A DNA stretch of 64,000 nt from positions 5,766,001-5,830,000 of the forward strand of contig NZ_CP030053.1 in the NCBI RefSeq assembly GCF_004114955.1, read 5' to 3'. Both the position numbers and the translations under genes were made by a program. The DNA comes from Bradyrhizobium guangzhouense (GTDB lineage Bacteria; Pseudomonadota; Alphaproteobacteria; Rhizobiales; Xanthobacteraceae). The notes under the pieces were generated by a model. The model saw only the letters and a program-made list of their open reading frames with translations. It was not told the DNA's origin and ran no database searches. Shown here one piece after another: positions 9,271-18,736 of this stretch. The first letter of the stretch is position 1, and every line of letters starts with the position of its first letter.

Positions 9271-9681
9271 TCACTTCTGAAAAATAAAGAACTTGAACCG
9301 AGAAACTTTAGTCATCATTCCGAGAAACACCTCCTCGGTCTTGTAAGCCCCCAAGTCGAGAGCCTTGCAGTGGTCTTCCGTAAAATAACAAACCTTGAGC
9401 TTCAAGACTCGAGGGCACCTATTCTCTAGTCTGACCAAGTGATCGACCAAATCCGGGTTTACGGTGTGCGGACGAGAAACGCCGGCCGCTTCGAGACAAG
9501 GCCGATTGAGCGCATCTCTTACGGGTGCCGACCCAAGGCCCTCCGCGGGATCCTGAAGTTGGGAACGAAGGTTGCTAAGCTGGGCTTGCGCCGCCAGCCT
9601 TCCGTCAACCTCAAACAAAGCAACACTAGAGACGGCCAAAGCCAAACAGGCCCTCGCCAACATCGGAAAGATGCAATTCAT
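9271..9681 (-). CDS. Unknown small exported protein in the EPS operon
   Basis: 136 aa. An N-terminal hydrophobic segment (about 5-25) looks like a signal peptide ending in an Ala-rich site, followed by a Gln/Leu-rich stretch and a C-terminal half with several Cys (RPCLEA, NRCPRV, KVCYF, DHCKAL) that could form disulphides in the periplasm. The ATG directly follows the TGA of the upstream gene, so it is coupled to it. No family recognised. By position it may help assembly or export of the polysaccharide. Confidence 0.6.
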   Translation of the reverse strand: MNCIFPMLARACLALAVSSVALFEVDGRLAAQAQLSNLRSQLQDPAEGLGSAPVRDALNRPCLEAAGVSRPHTVNPDLVDHLVRLENRCPRVLKLKVCYFTEDHCKALDLGAYKTEEVFLGMMTKVSRFKFFIFQK

Positions 9682-10446
9682 TCAGTTACGCCGCCAAGGT
9701 TGATCCGGAATCGACACTCCGGGGACTTGGACACTAACGCCACTGTCCCACAATGTTCGCGCGAATGCTTCACGAGCGGGGAGGTCAACTTTCTCAAGGG
9801 AAGCGAGGAGGCGCTCCCGATAAATCCACCCGGCCCCCGTCAAGCTTGCTTGAGCCACCTCTGACAGGCCTGCGTTAACGAGCGCGGCAAATTCGGACAC
9901 AGCCAGCTGCTGGCTTGATGGATTAAGAAATGGCAAAATCGCGAGCGCTCGACGATTTCTCGAAATGGCTATCCACCCCTCTCTTGGCCCCATAGCGTAA
10001 GATTGATCCAACAGGACCGCGTGCTCGGACGCGAATCCACTGGCCGCAATCTGTAGCAAATAATCGTTAAGCCAGAGGATTGAATCATACGGATTTTGAA
10101 TGAGCGCATCGCCAACAGCCCGCTGCGCCGTAAGCAATGCGCTGTCGCGATCAGCGGCGCCCGAATCGGACGCGCTGAATTCTGCCAAATAAAGAGCAAC
10201 AATTGCCCTTGCGCGCGCAACCGCAGGATTATCTCGGCCGGTGTCAACCAGCATTAAACTCGGCGCTAAAGCCTGCTTTAGATCACGAGCCCGGTAAGTT
10301 CGGCCACTGACAAGTTGTTTTGCCACGTCCAACTCTCCTCCGAGAGTCCAACGATCGGGCAACACATACATCGACCAGCTCAACGCAATGACGCCTAGGC
10401 CGAGCAAAAGAAGCTTCGTCAACGAATGTGAGCTTTGCCTGTTCAC
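9682..10446 (-). CDS. Unknown membrane-anchored protein, partner of the Wzc-like kinase
   Basis: 254 aa with one N-terminal membrane segment (about 10-30) and a helical, Ala-rich periplasmic part that resembles a degenerate TPR array. The GTG start overlaps the stop of the Wzc-like gene by 4 nt, so the two are translationally coupled. Its middle and C-terminal half look like the protein at 21642-22304 (shared pattern AV..AL..NP/SP......W..L, and paired leucine-rich helices). Function unknown; a scaffold for the co-polymerase is a guess. Confidence 0.6.
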   Translation of the reverse strand: MNRQSSHSLTKLLLLGLGVIALSWSMYVLPDRWTLGGELDVAKQLVSGRTYRARDLKQALAPSLMLVDTGRDNPAVARARAIVALYLAEFSASDSGAADRDSALLTAQRAVGDALIQNPYDSILWLNDYLLQIAASGFASEHAVLLDQSYAMGPREGWIAISRNRRALAILPFLNPSSQQLAVSEFAALVNAGLSEVAQASLTGAGWIYRERLLASLEKVDLPAREAFARTLWDSGVSVQVPGVSIPDQPWRRN

Positions 10447-12689
10447 TCTACGTAGCCGTATCGCGAATAATATTTCTGATAGTAGTATCTGCCGTGATAG
10501 GATTCGTATCGCGACATAAGCTTAGTATCCGCCTTATTGAGAACCACACCAAGAAGCTTCTCATGAATGGCAGGTGCGTTACGGAGGTTGTGCATCACAA
10601 CATCCGTCTTTGTCTTACCCCACTCGACCACAAATACATACGAATCCACGAACGACGACGTGACCCGCACATCGACGACGGGCGCCATCGGAGGAAGATC
10701 CAATACGACGTAATCAAACTTCGATCTCAGAACCGCAATCAGATCGCGCATGGCCTTTGATGCGAGTATCTCGTTTGTGTGAAGCAGTTTTGAAGTAACG
10801 ACCACGGGAAGCACAGCCAAGTTCGTTTCCGGGTCAACCGTCCAGACGTCTTCCAAATGCCCCTTCTGCGCAATGACTTCGAGCAAACCGGTTTCCGCGT
10901 TAGGCAAGAGCGCACGCGATAAAGATGGATTGCGAAGATCAGCATCAACAAGAATAACACGAGCACCGCCATGAGCCATCAATTGAGCCAGGTTGATCGA
11001 AAGCGTACTTTTCCCTTCATTGGGCAGGGCAGAAGTCACCGCAATGACGCGGTTCTCCCTAACGATCGAATTGAGATCCAAGCTCACTTTTAGTGAGCGA
11101 ATAGCTTCGGAAAACCGTGAAAGAGGGTGATCCACAACGTAGCGAAGCAAATTTTCGCCGTCAGCAGGCCTATTTGCTCCGAGCAACTTGCGAGACGGCC
11201 CCTCACCAACAATCGCCGGAACGACCGCCACGCAATTCGCCCCTAGTTTTTCCTGGACTCTAGAGGTCGTCCGAAAAACGTTGTCCGTGAGCTCGCGCGC
11301 GAGAGCAGCACCTAGTCCCAACAAAAGCCCCGACAGGAGTCCACCGGCAAGCACAACGAAGGTTTTGGGGAACGTCTTGGCTAAGGATGCGCTTGCAGGA
11401 GTTATTACGCGCGCCTCGGTAATCGGGAACGACTGCTGCTGGACCGATTCCATATATTTCTGGAGAAAGTTGTCATACATCGCTTGATAAGACTGCGCGC
11501 TGCTTTCCAACTCTCGCAATTGCACCTGAGCCTGATTGGTAAGTTGCGACTCGGACACGACGTTGTTCAGGCTTGTCTTGATGCTTTCCTCTCGAGTGAC
11601 CGCGATATCATAGTCGCTTTTATAGGACTCCTGGATCCGCTTCAGCTCGTCGGTGATATTCTTCCTGATTTCCGCCATTTGCCGGCGAAGATTCACAGCG
11701 GCAAGATGGTCAGGACCATATCTTGACGACCAAATAGACTCTTTGGCGGCCATATCAACATACTGTGCCCGCAGCTTCACAATCGTATCGTTCTTGAGTG
11801 CGTCAGCCACATTAGCATCTGGGATATCCTGCTTCAGGATATCGTTCATACGGTCAAGACGCGCCTTTGCTTCAGCGGTAGATGCGTGCGCGAGAACCAA
11901 CTGACTATTCACCTCAGCCAGTTGCTGCTCATTCATGAGGCGACCGCCAGTATCAACGATCTTATTGACGGTTTTGAAATCAACAACCGCCTTTTGCGCA
12001 GCAGAAGCTTGCGTCCGCAGCTCCTTGATACGATCTTGCAGCCATATGCTGGCCCGCCTTGTTGACTGGTATTTGGCTTCTAGCTGATCAACGATATAGG
12101 CATCTGCAATCGCATTCGCTATGCGCCCAGACTTGACCGGATCGCGGGAGGTAAACCCGATCTCCATTACATAGGTTTGACCAAGCCGCCTGATCGTACG
12201 ACCAGCTTCGAATCGGCCGAGAGCCTGTCGCGTTAATTGGAATTCGGACGACGCGCTGGGAGTCGAGAACAACCTTGAAATCGATCCGATGATGGCTCCT
12301 ACGACCCCCCCGCCTCCGCCCGTAAACTCTGGGTCGTCGATGAGATGCAGGTCCCGAATAACCGCAAGGCTAACGTTTTCAGATTTTAGAATTTCGACTT
12401 GAGTTTCGACTGTCGCCGAGTCTAGAGCAACATCGCCGAGCACGGATTGCTGCTGGAACAGCTGCAGCTTCCTTGTGTCAATCACCATGGATGCCGTTGA
12501 GGTAAAAAGCGGCGCCGCAGTAAACAGATAGACGATCGAAACAAGTAGGGCTGCCGATGCAATGGCGAGCACCGTCGGAAACTGACGACGAATAATATCA
12601 ACGTAAAACTTTATATCGTGGGACGAGCCTTGCTCCCCTTCGGGAAAATCCCGGTTGATCTCGTTAGTCGGCCTATTCAGTTGAAGCAT
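10443..12689 (-). CDS. Wzc/ExoP-like polysaccharide co-polymerase with BY-kinase domain
   Basis: About 748 aa. It has TM1 near residues 40-57, a large periplasmic coiled-coil Wzz region, a LRELESSAQSYQAMYDNF segment before TM2 (about 444-463), then a bacterial tyrosine-kinase domain: Walker A SALPNEGKST (553-562), A' VILVDADLRNP (578-588) and Walker B VVLDLP (661-666). The tail holds a cluster of eight Tyr between 728 and 746, the usual autophosphorylation site. It sets EPS chain length with the Wza and Wzy proteins encoded upstream. The start at 12689 (preceded by CAGGG) is preferred to upstream codons because the extra 74 residues are low-complexity and would precede the Wzz domain. Confidence 0.9.
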   Translation of the reverse strand: MLQLNRPTNEINRDFPEGEQGSSHDIKFYVDIIRRQFPTVLAIASAALLVSIVYLFTAAPLFTSTASMVIDTRKLQLFQQQSVLGDVALDSATVETQVEILKSENVSLAVIRDLHLIDDPEFTGGGGGVVGAIIGSISRLFSTPSASSEFQLTRQALGRFEAGRTIRRLGQTYVMEIGFTSRDPVKSGRIANAIADAYIVDQLEAKYQSTRRASIWLQDRIKELRTQASAAQKAVVDFKTVNKIVDTGGRLMNEQQLAEVNSQLVLAHASTAEAKARLDRMNDILKQDIPDANVADALKNDTIVKLRAQYVDMAAKESIWSSRYGPDHLAAVNLRRQMAEIRKNITDELKRIQESYKSDYDIAVTREESIKTSLNNVVSESQLTNQAQVQLRELESSAQSYQAMYDNFLQKYMESVQQQSFPITEARVITPASASLAKTFPKTFVVLAGGLLSGLLLGLGAALARELTDNVFRTTSRVQEKLGANCVAVVPAIVGEGPSRKLLGANRPADGENLLRYVVDHPLSRFSEAIRSLKVSLDLNSIVRENRVIAVTSALPNEGKSTLSINLAQLMAHGGARVILVDADLRNPSLSRALLPNAETGLLEVIAQKGHLEDVWTVDPETNLAVLPVVVTSKLLHTNEILASKAMRDLIAVLRSKFDYVVLDLPPMAPVVDVRVTSSFVDSYVFVVEWGKTKTDVVMHNLRNAPAIHEKLLGVVLNKADTKLMSRYESYHGRYYYQKYYSRYGYVE

Positions 12690-13175
12690 ATCCGAACCCT
12701 GAGACGAACCCCGTTTCCAAATCGCTAGAGGCAGTAGGCATTTTCCCGGGGGTGAAGAAAGCGCGTGTTGGCAAAGTGAAAATCCATCCCATGCACAACC
12801 ACTATTAACATGCTCCATCCCCAATAAGAACAAACTTATTGCATCGCAAACTGACCTTGCAATTGAAACTCTTATGAAGCTTAACGAGGTAGTCCGTCTC
12901 GAACTCGGCACAGTCTTCGTCTAGACCAAACAGGTGACTTCCGCTGGCACCTCGAACAAAGAGCCGAAGGAAAATCGCTGGACCGTCGTTAACGCGCGGC
13001 TCGGACCGAGTTCGCAAAGACCAGCAGTCTGCGACAATGCGCGCATCAGCTAAGCCGCGTTGGATCGCTCTACCGCGCTCATTGAAGCTACAAGATTATC
13101 AGAATGCCTCCCCTCACCAAAGCGCGACCGAACAATTGATCCCAACGACAGCTCGCTCGGAAACGACGCTCGAGA
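12690..13175. other. Intergenic region upstream of the Wzc-like gene
   Basis: About 486 bp without a credible gene; open frames here lack ribosome sites and sensible composition. It should contain the promoter of the minus-strand series starting with the Wzc-like gene. I could not single out a -10/-35 pair with confidence. Confidence 0.5.
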
Positions 13176-13784
13176 TTAAGGGCTCACACTTGACGACGTT
13201 GAGCTAACTGATCCCGAAAAACTTGCCGCTGTATTTGTGTGAGGCGTCCCGCCGAATGTCACAGCCGTCCCGCTGGTCCCACCGGTAGCCCCCCCACTTC
13301 CAGTGGCCCCGCCCGTGCCCGAACCACCGCCGCCAGCGCCACCGCCGGTCGCCGCGATCGCCGCATCGCCGGTTGCTGCCTGATACGCAGCGATTACGTC
13401 GGCGTTCTGGGTGCCAGCGATCGCATTCTGAATTTCGGTGCCGAAAGCTTGGTCGGTCTGCGCAGCCATTCGAGCGACCAAAGCAAGACCGCCAACAATG
13501 GCCTTCATCTGGTCCTTTGTCGTCGCGGGATCTTTGAGAAGTGCGATCAAGCCGGGCACCGTCGTGGGATCAGACGCTCCGAGATCGGTCACGCGCACAA
13601 TCATCTGCTGGCCGCCGTTCGGATACTGCTGCAACAGGCTCTGCGGCGAGGTCTTGAAGTCGGAAATGACCTGGGCCGGCAACTGGCGCTGAGGCGGATA
13701 GATAGCGGCGCCTGCGGTCGTCGAAATCATCGCGGCGAGGGCCGCGGCCGCAGCCATGCGAAGCGCGATCTTAATAACGCTCAT
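13176..13784 (-). CDS. Exported protein with Gly/Ser/Thr-rich tail
   Basis: 202 aa, with a clear signal peptide (Ala-rich, to about residue 26), a helical core of about 110 aa and a low-complexity tail rich in Gly, Thr and Ser from about residue 145. A GGAGG ribosome site lies 8 nt before the ATG. No family recognised. It lies between the polymerase and co-polymerase genes, so it may be an EPS-associated surface or periplasmic protein. The tail resembles linkers of surface-attached proteins but carries no recognised anchor motif. Confidence 0.65.
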   Translation of the reverse strand: MSVIKIALRMAAAAALAAMISTTAGAAIYPPQRQLPAQVISDFKTSPQSLLQQYPNGGQQMIVRVTDLGASDPTTVPGLIALLKDPATTKDQMKAIVGGLALVARMAAQTDQAFGTEIQNAIAGTQNADVIAAYQAATGDAAIAATGGGAGGGGSGTGGATGSGGATGGTSGTAVTFGGTPHTNTAASFSGSVSSTSSSVSP

Positions 13785-13926
13785 AAAATACCTCCGAAAT
13801 CAGTTACCTACCCCTAGCTTGGGCAAAATGGCTGGTGCTATGCAGGAAAATACCCGAAGACTAAGGAACCGTCCACTTAATCTAAAGACTTCGTAAACGG
13901 GCCAACTGCTTCAGATCTAGACACTT

Positions 13927-15402
13927 TTATGAATTTCTGACGCCCATCGACAAGCCGCGGAGCTCCGTTCCGGTGCTGATCTCGGACGTGTTCGTGATGT
14001 CACTTTGGCGGCGCTGATGCACCTCGCTGGTTCGGAATGACTGCGCCAATCCAACTCCGAAAAGCGCAAAGAATGGAATGGAATAGCCGGGAATTTGTAG
14101 CGTAAAATCCAAACAGGAATGCAGCAGGGAGAGCGTCGCGGTGGCGGCGGCCGCCAAGGGTATGACGAGATCTCTTCGCCGGCCGAACACGCCGTTAGCG
14201 AGAATACCGAGCATAGCCGCCCAACCGACTGCGACTAAAAGCGCCAAGGGGATGCCGACATCTGAGGCGAGCTCGAGCGGCGTGGAATGAGCGCGATCCC
14301 AAACCCCGCTGATCGAGATGTTGGGGCTCCGATAAGGCGGGAACGCCCATTGAAACGTACCCATCCCGGTGCCGAACCACGGATTATCTGCAATGATCCG
14401 AAGCGTGGACTTCCAGGCTTCCACGCGGCCCTCGTCGACCAGACCCTGGCTGTCGAAGCGGCTCGAGACCTGGCCGCCGAGCAGCTGGAGCAGACCCAGC
14501 GCAACAGCAACGCCTGATCCGAGGGCAATAAGGATCCCGGTGCGCGGCGGTAAATCCCTCCTGAGGAAAACAGTTGTCGCGATGATCATCGCGAGCAGCG
14601 ACAGGCCGACGCCGGCCCGCGAGGTCGTCATGAACATCGCCATCAGGCAGATCAGAAGTGCGGCGAGCTGCGGTGAAATCTCTTTCAGGGGGATTGCCCG
14701 CAGATCGAGCGATAGACGCCGCCACTCGATGTGACGCTCAGGAAGACGGCGACGAATATCTTCGAGGATCAAGAGGGTCCAGATCACGGCGCAAGAACCG
14801 AAATACGCCGCCGCTGTGTTGCGGTTGATAAAGGTGCCGGTGACGCTGCCGAGATAGAATTGCTTATCCCTCCACAAGATCATTGTGGGCTCGATCAGGA
14901 ACGATAGCACACCATAGAGCGCGTAGAGCGCGCCAGAGATCGCAATCACCCAAAGGATGCGGCGCGCGCGTTCACGATCGCTGCCGACGGTGATCCCGAG
15001 GAGAATTGCCAGAATGTTGGCGAGCGGTGCGCCCAGCGCAAAGAACGCTTCATTCTTCACAATGGACGCCGACGGAGCGATTGGCACACCCAAAAGGTCC
15101 GACGCTTGCTTCCAGATCGGCTGGAACGGTGCAATCCAGGGATGATCTGACAGCTGTTCATGCAGGACGAACGCATAGCCGGCGACGATCAGGCCGATGC
15201 CGGCGATCATCCATAAATGCGGCTTTCGCAGATCGCGCGTTGGCGCGAAGATCATCGCAATGCCGAGACACAGACACCAGAACGCAATCGACAAATCATT
15301 CGTCGAGCCGAACGGAAACGGCGCAAAAGCCACCACGAAGTACAGAATGAAGACCGAGGGAAGACTCCACGACCAGCGGATATTGGGAAGCCAGTGGCGC
15401 AT
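13927..15402 (-). CDS. O-antigen ligase/Wzy-type polymerase
   Basis: 491 aa polytopic membrane protein with about twelve helices. The Wzy_C-type signature is present: TTSRAGVGLSLL, then GTGMGTF and, after the large periplasmic loop, DRAHSTPLELASDVGI with the conserved His. Such proteins join repeat units into polymer in the periplasm. It belongs to the same minus-strand series as the Wza, Wzc and Wzx genes and is very likely the EPS polymerase. A second, more divergent relative lies at 18737-19999. Confidence 0.85.
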   Translation of the reverse strand: MRHWLPNIRWSWSLPSVFILYFVVAFAPFPFGSTNDLSIAFWCLCLGIAMIFAPTRDLRKPHLWMIAGIGLIVAGYAFVLHEQLSDHPWIAPFQPIWKQASDLLGVPIAPSASIVKNEAFFALGAPLANILAILLGITVGSDRERARRILWVIAISGALYALYGVLSFLIEPTMILWRDKQFYLGSVTGTFINRNTAAAYFGSCAVIWTLLILEDIRRRLPERHIEWRRLSLDLRAIPLKEISPQLAALLICLMAMFMTTSRAGVGLSLLAMIIATTVFLRRDLPPRTGILIALGSGVAVALGLLQLLGGQVSSRFDSQGLVDEGRVEAWKSTLRIIADNPWFGTGMGTFQWAFPPYRSPNISISGVWDRAHSTPLELASDVGIPLALLVAVGWAAMLGILANGVFGRRRDLVIPLAAAATATLSLLHSCLDFTLQIPGYSIPFFALFGVGLAQSFRTSEVHQRRQSDITNTSEISTGTELRGLSMGVRNS

Positions 15403-15447
15403 CGTCGTTCTTCGGCGGCCTTGCTTTAGCGTTAGTTGATTGAGCTC

Positions 15448-16029
15448 TCAGAGGGCGCAATCGATCGGATAAATCTTCAGATCCACATTCAGGCGGCTGT
15501 TCCGGGTCTGCGCCCGGAAGGCATAGAATAAACCAAGATTATCGCTTCCCTGCGCGAGTTTTATTCCAGGGGTTAATTCATCGGGTGGGACCAATAGCCC
15601 AATATGCCTGATGATGGCGTTGACCTCGACCCGCCCCTCCCCCTCGCCAAAACGGCCGCTGAGCTGGGTGACGGTAACTTTGGGCAGGCCGCGCCGCTGG
15701 TGACAGACCTGCTCCTCCCACAGCTTGGTCTGCTGGACTAATGGCTTGGCGGAGCCGTCGGGAACGGTGATCTCAGGGAAAGAGGGGTGCAGCATTCCGA
15801 AGAACTTGCTCTCCTTGGAATTGGCCGACAGCCGGACCGTGAATGTAAGCTGCCCTTTGGCGGCTTTGAGGTGCTGGAAAATCGGCGAGTCGGGCTCCGC
15901 CGAGACTACCACGTCGATCCGGTGACGCACGCCGAGCTCGCCAGCAGCGCCGAAGGCCCTGCCGCATAAGGCACCCCCTGCCGCGAACGGGATGAGTGCC
16001 AGAAAAGACGCGAAAGCTCGAAAGCGCAT
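15448..16029 (-). CDS. Unknown small exported protein
   Basis: 193 aa with a signal peptide (about 1-27, ending near RAFGA). The rest is mostly beta-prone (GQLTFTVRLSANS, GRVEVNAIIRHIG) with two Cys, consistent with a periplasmic domain. The ATG at 16029 is preceded by AAGGGG at good spacing; upstream in-frame codons were rejected because they add a non-conserved-looking hydrophilic leader. It is the first gene after the Wza-type gene, beyond a terminator-like hairpin. No family recognised. Confidence 0.6.
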   Translation of the reverse strand: MRFRAFASFLALIPFAAGGALCGRAFGAAGELGVRHRIDVVVSAEPDSPIFQHLKAAKGQLTFTVRLSANSKESKFFGMLHPSFPEITVPDGSAKPLVQQTKLWEEQVCHQRRGLPKVTVTQLSGRFGEGEGRVEVNAIIRHIGLLVPPDELTPGIKLAQGSDNLGLFYAFRAQTRNSRLNVDLKIYPIDCAL

Positions 16030-16161
16030 GATGCCCCTTGCGATCCTGCGGGGTGACCGATGACTGGCACACCCTTGCTCGGTGGCGCCTTGATCCAAAT
16101 CCTGATCTCTCAAAACTCGATCAGGCTCTCGATTTTCTAGCGAACGAGCCACCGAAACAAA

Positions 16162-16192
16162 GATGGCACCAGGACAAAGCCCCGGTGCCATC
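16162..16192 (-). terminator. Rho-independent terminator after the Wza-type gene
   Basis: On the minus strand GATGGCACC pairs perfectly with GGTGCCATC across a 13-nt loop and is followed by TTTGTTT. It lies 27-57 nt after the stop of the export gene, so it should limit read-through into the gene at 15448. Confidence 0.75.
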
Positions 16193-16218
16193 CTTTGGTC
16201 GGCTCAGTTAGGCGGACC

Positions 16219-17421
16219 TTACGGCGCCAGTTTGATGTTGTTGCGGAAGATCAGGGCATCGTTGGAGAGATTCACCGCATCCGATCCGGTCGCCATGATC
16301 ACACGCAGGTAGGTCAGGAACTTAGCAACTTCGACGTTGCGCGAGTTCGAGACGTAGATGATGTCCTGGTTCTTCATCATGACCTTGGTAGCGAGGAAGA
16401 AGCCGCCGGGATCGCGCAGGTTTATGCTGAAGATAACAGGGATGGTCTCGGTGGTGTACTTGTTGACGTCGATACCGAGTTGGGCGGCAACATCACGCGG
16501 CTCGCGGCGATAGAGGAACACGCCAGCCGGCTCGGCCTGACCGTCCAGAAGACCACCAGCCTTGCCGACACCCTCTGCAAGGTTGATTCGCCAGGCGTCA
16601 AAGTTGAACTCGCCGCTCTGACCACTGGCACCGAACGCCAGGAACTTCTGCTGTTCGCGGTAGACATAGATGCTGTCATCCGGGCGAACATAGATGTTGT
16701 TCTCGGGCGTCATCACGAGGTTTTCGAACGGCACGGTTGCCCGCCGTCCGCCACGCTCCAGCATAACCCAGGTCTCGAAGCCCTGGCCCTTGATGCCGCC
16801 GGCGCGGGTGATCGCGTCCAGAACCTTGTCCTTCGCACCAGCCGCGCTCGCAGGGTAGCGTGCCGGCGCATTAACTTCACCCAGCACGCTGATGAGCTGC
16901 GTCCGCTGCGACGACATCGCAACGACGACCTGCGGCTCAATCGCTCGATTAGCGATCTTCTCGACAATCGCTCGTTGAATCGCGACCGCCGTGAGGCCGG
17001 CAGCCTTAACCTGGCCGGCATAGGGCACCGTGATGAAGCCGTCGTTGTCGACAGCCTGATCTGGAATCGTAACGAAGTTACCCGGACGGACTCCGGCTTC
17101 CGCCGGGATGAACAGACCGCCTGCGGCCGCTTCGAAGATGGTAACGCTGACCACGTCGCCGATCCCGAACACGATGCTGGCCGGCGGCCGCTTGTCCGTG
17201 AACGCACCCGCAAGCCCCTTGGGCTCATGGGTGTGCAGGATATTAACGGTGGCAGGGTTGAGCGGCACCAGCTCATAGGCCGGGGCGTTCTCGGTCTGGA
17301 CGTGATTGTTAACGTCGTCGACCAGAGGGCCTGAGCCAGGATTCGTCGAGCAATCTCCGAGCGCCAAAGCGACCGCCAGAAACGCCAGCTTCAATACGTA
17401 GGTCTTGGCAAGAGATTGCAT
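16219..17421 (-). CDS. Wza/ExoF-type polysaccharide export protein
   Basis: 400 aa outer-membrane export protein. The N-terminus has a hydrophobic signal followed by ALGDCSTN, a lipobox-like site although Asp at -1 is atypical. The Poly_export domain shows GIGDVVSVTIFEAA, then SLBB-type repeats (VTVPYAGQVKAAG; SVLGEVNAPARYP; YVRPDDSIYVYRE). It forms the export channel together with the Wzc-like protein. The ATG at 17421 is preferred to a TTG 21 nt upstream. A terminator hairpin follows the gene. Confidence 0.9.
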   Translation of the reverse strand: MQSLAKTYVLKLAFLAVALALGDCSTNPGSGPLVDDVNNHVQTENAPAYELVPLNPATVNILHTHEPKGLAGAFTDKRPPASIVFGIGDVVSVTIFEAAAGGLFIPAEAGVRPGNFVTIPDQAVDNDGFITVPYAGQVKAAGLTAVAIQRAIVEKIANRAIEPQVVVAMSSQRTQLISVLGEVNAPARYPASAAGAKDKVLDAITRAGGIKGQGFETWVMLERGGRRATVPFENLVMTPENNIYVRPDDSIYVYREQQKFLAFGASGQSGEFNFDAWRINLAEGVGKAGGLLDGQAEPAGVFLYRREPRDVAAQLGIDVNKYTTETIPVIFSINLRDPGGFFLATKVMMKNQDIIYVSNSRNVEVAKFLTYLRVIMATGSDAVNLSNDALIFRNNIKLAP

Positions 17422-17681
17422 GAATCGCCCGATCGTCCCCAATTACCTGAAATTGGTACGGCGGCGTGGGCGGTGCGGCAAGGGTTCCAGGGCGGGCAAC
17501 GCCCAATGAGTCCGCTACTGTTGCGTGCGAGCCACTCTTTAGGGGCTGGGTTAACCCTTTGTGACTATTTGTTGTATTTCGTGTGCTTGATCTGCGTGCA
17601 CGGCGCTCAACTGAAGGGCGAGGCTTCTCGGAACGCGCATGCTTCTGGTAGGGTCGGCCGCATCCCAAGGAGCTTTTCCGC

Positions 17682-18233
17682 GTGCCTATTCCCATCCTTG
17701 TCGCGCTCATGGCGGGATCTCTTCTCGGGCCGGCGCCGGTTGGCTCGGGCACCCGGGGCGCTCCGGTCGTTCCGGTCGCCGGCCCCGCCTCGTCCAGCTC
17801 CCTGTCCTCCTCGGTCTGGAAGTTCAGCCGGACGCAAGGGCCCAAGGAGGGCGAGAGCTTTGCCGCCATCACCAAGACGGCCGACACCAGCCAATCCGAC
17901 CCGGACTTTGCCGGCCTGATCGTCCGATGCGCGCCCAAGGGGAAGGTCGATGTGCTGGTGGCCCTGATCCGGCCCTTCCCGCCCCGGAGCCACCCCCAGG
18001 TCACGATCGCCGCGAGCAATGGCGGGACGCTGACGGTCGAGGCCAGCATGGCTGCCGCTGGCGCCGCGGTCCTTTTGCCTGACGAGGTCTCGGCTTTTGC
18101 TGCGGGGAAGTGGCAGACGACCCCGTCGCTGGCTGTCGCGGTCAAGGAAAGCGACAGCGAAATCAAGGGCGTGGTGAGCCTGACGGGTCTCCGCGAGGCC
18201 TACAATTCGCTGGTGGCCAATTGCAGCCAATAG
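17682..18233 (+). CDS. Unknown exported protein
   Basis: 183 aa. The GTG start at 17682 has AAGGAG about 10 nt upstream. The N-terminus is weakly signal-peptide-like, then a Gly/Pro/Ser-rich stretch, then a compact domain with two Cys (IVRCAPKG near the middle and VANCSQ at the end) that could pair. It is transcribed away from the Wza-type gene, and about 260 bp separate the two starts. No family recognised. Long open frames on the opposite strand are high-G+C shadows. Confidence 0.55.
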   Translation: MPIPILVALMAGSLLGPAPVGSGTRGAPVVPVAGPASSSSLSSSVWKFSRTQGPKEGESFAAITKTADTSQSDPDFAGLIVRCAPKGKVDVLVALIRPFPPRSHPQVTIAASNGGTLTVEASMAAAGAAVLLPDEVSAFAAGKWQTTPSLAVAVKESDSEIKGVVSLTGLREAYNSLVANCSQ

Positions 18234-18308
18234 GCCAAATTTAGCCATAGCACTTAAGGGTCCTTTTAGGGTGGGGAACCTAAGGTCCGGAGCACGGGGG
18301 TGTTTCGG

Positions 18309-18584
18309 ATGACCGAGCTTTTGATCTTCAGCTTTCTCGCTGGCGCCGTCCTGGGCCAACGCTTTCGCGTCCTGGTGCTGCTGCCGGTGACCTTCTTCCT
18401 GGTGCTGACGGTGCTCCCGGTCGGCCTGATGACCAGCCTCGGCTTCCTCGAAGGTCTCAAGGCTGCGGTGTTCGCAGCGATTGCTCTGCAGGCCGGCTAT
18501 CTCTTCGGCTCCGGCGCTCGCTTCGCTCTTGCCGCCGCCCGGGCCGCGCGCGTGTTTGCCCGACCGGTCAAGGCTGCGCGCTGA
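18309..18584 (+). CDS. Small integral membrane protein
   Basis: 91 aa with two or three hydrophobic helices (LLIFSFLAGAVLG; VLVLLPVTFFLVLTVLP; KAAVFAAIALQAGYLFG) and a basic C-terminus. Probably an inner-membrane protein. The ATG at 18309 is used; a GTG three codons upstream is possible. It sits between an exported protein gene and a polymerase-like gene on the same strand. No family recognised. Confidence 0.6.
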   Translation: MTELLIFSFLAGAVLGQRFRVLVLLPVTFFLVLTVLPVGLMTSLGFLEGLKAAVFAAIALQAGYLFGSGARFALAAARAARVFARPVKAAR

Positions 18585-18607
18585 TCTCCTCGATCAGTCG
18601 CTGCAAT

Positions 18608-18635
18608 AAACCTCTTGCGAGCTCGCGAAAGGTTT
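18608..18635. repeat. 28-bp imperfect palindrome
   Basis: Two 14-nt half-sites (AAACCTCTTGCGAG and CTCGCGAAAGGTTT) pair at 12 of 14 positions with no spacer. It lies 24 nt after the preceding gene and about 100 nt before the next start. There is no T-tract, so an operator is at least as likely as a terminator. Confidence 0.6.
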
Positions 18636-18736
18636 GACGCGAAGCTGTTCGCAGGAGCGAGAACCTCTGTTTCAAAACGGACCAGCGGCTTGTATGGTGA
18701 CCTGACAGGTTCAGGATTCCTCGTCGAGCGCGCCGT

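Noticed and set aside
17607..18359. Long minus-strand frames opposite 17682-18233
   Set aside because: The plus-strand gene has a strong ribosome site; the minus frames are low-quality in composition.
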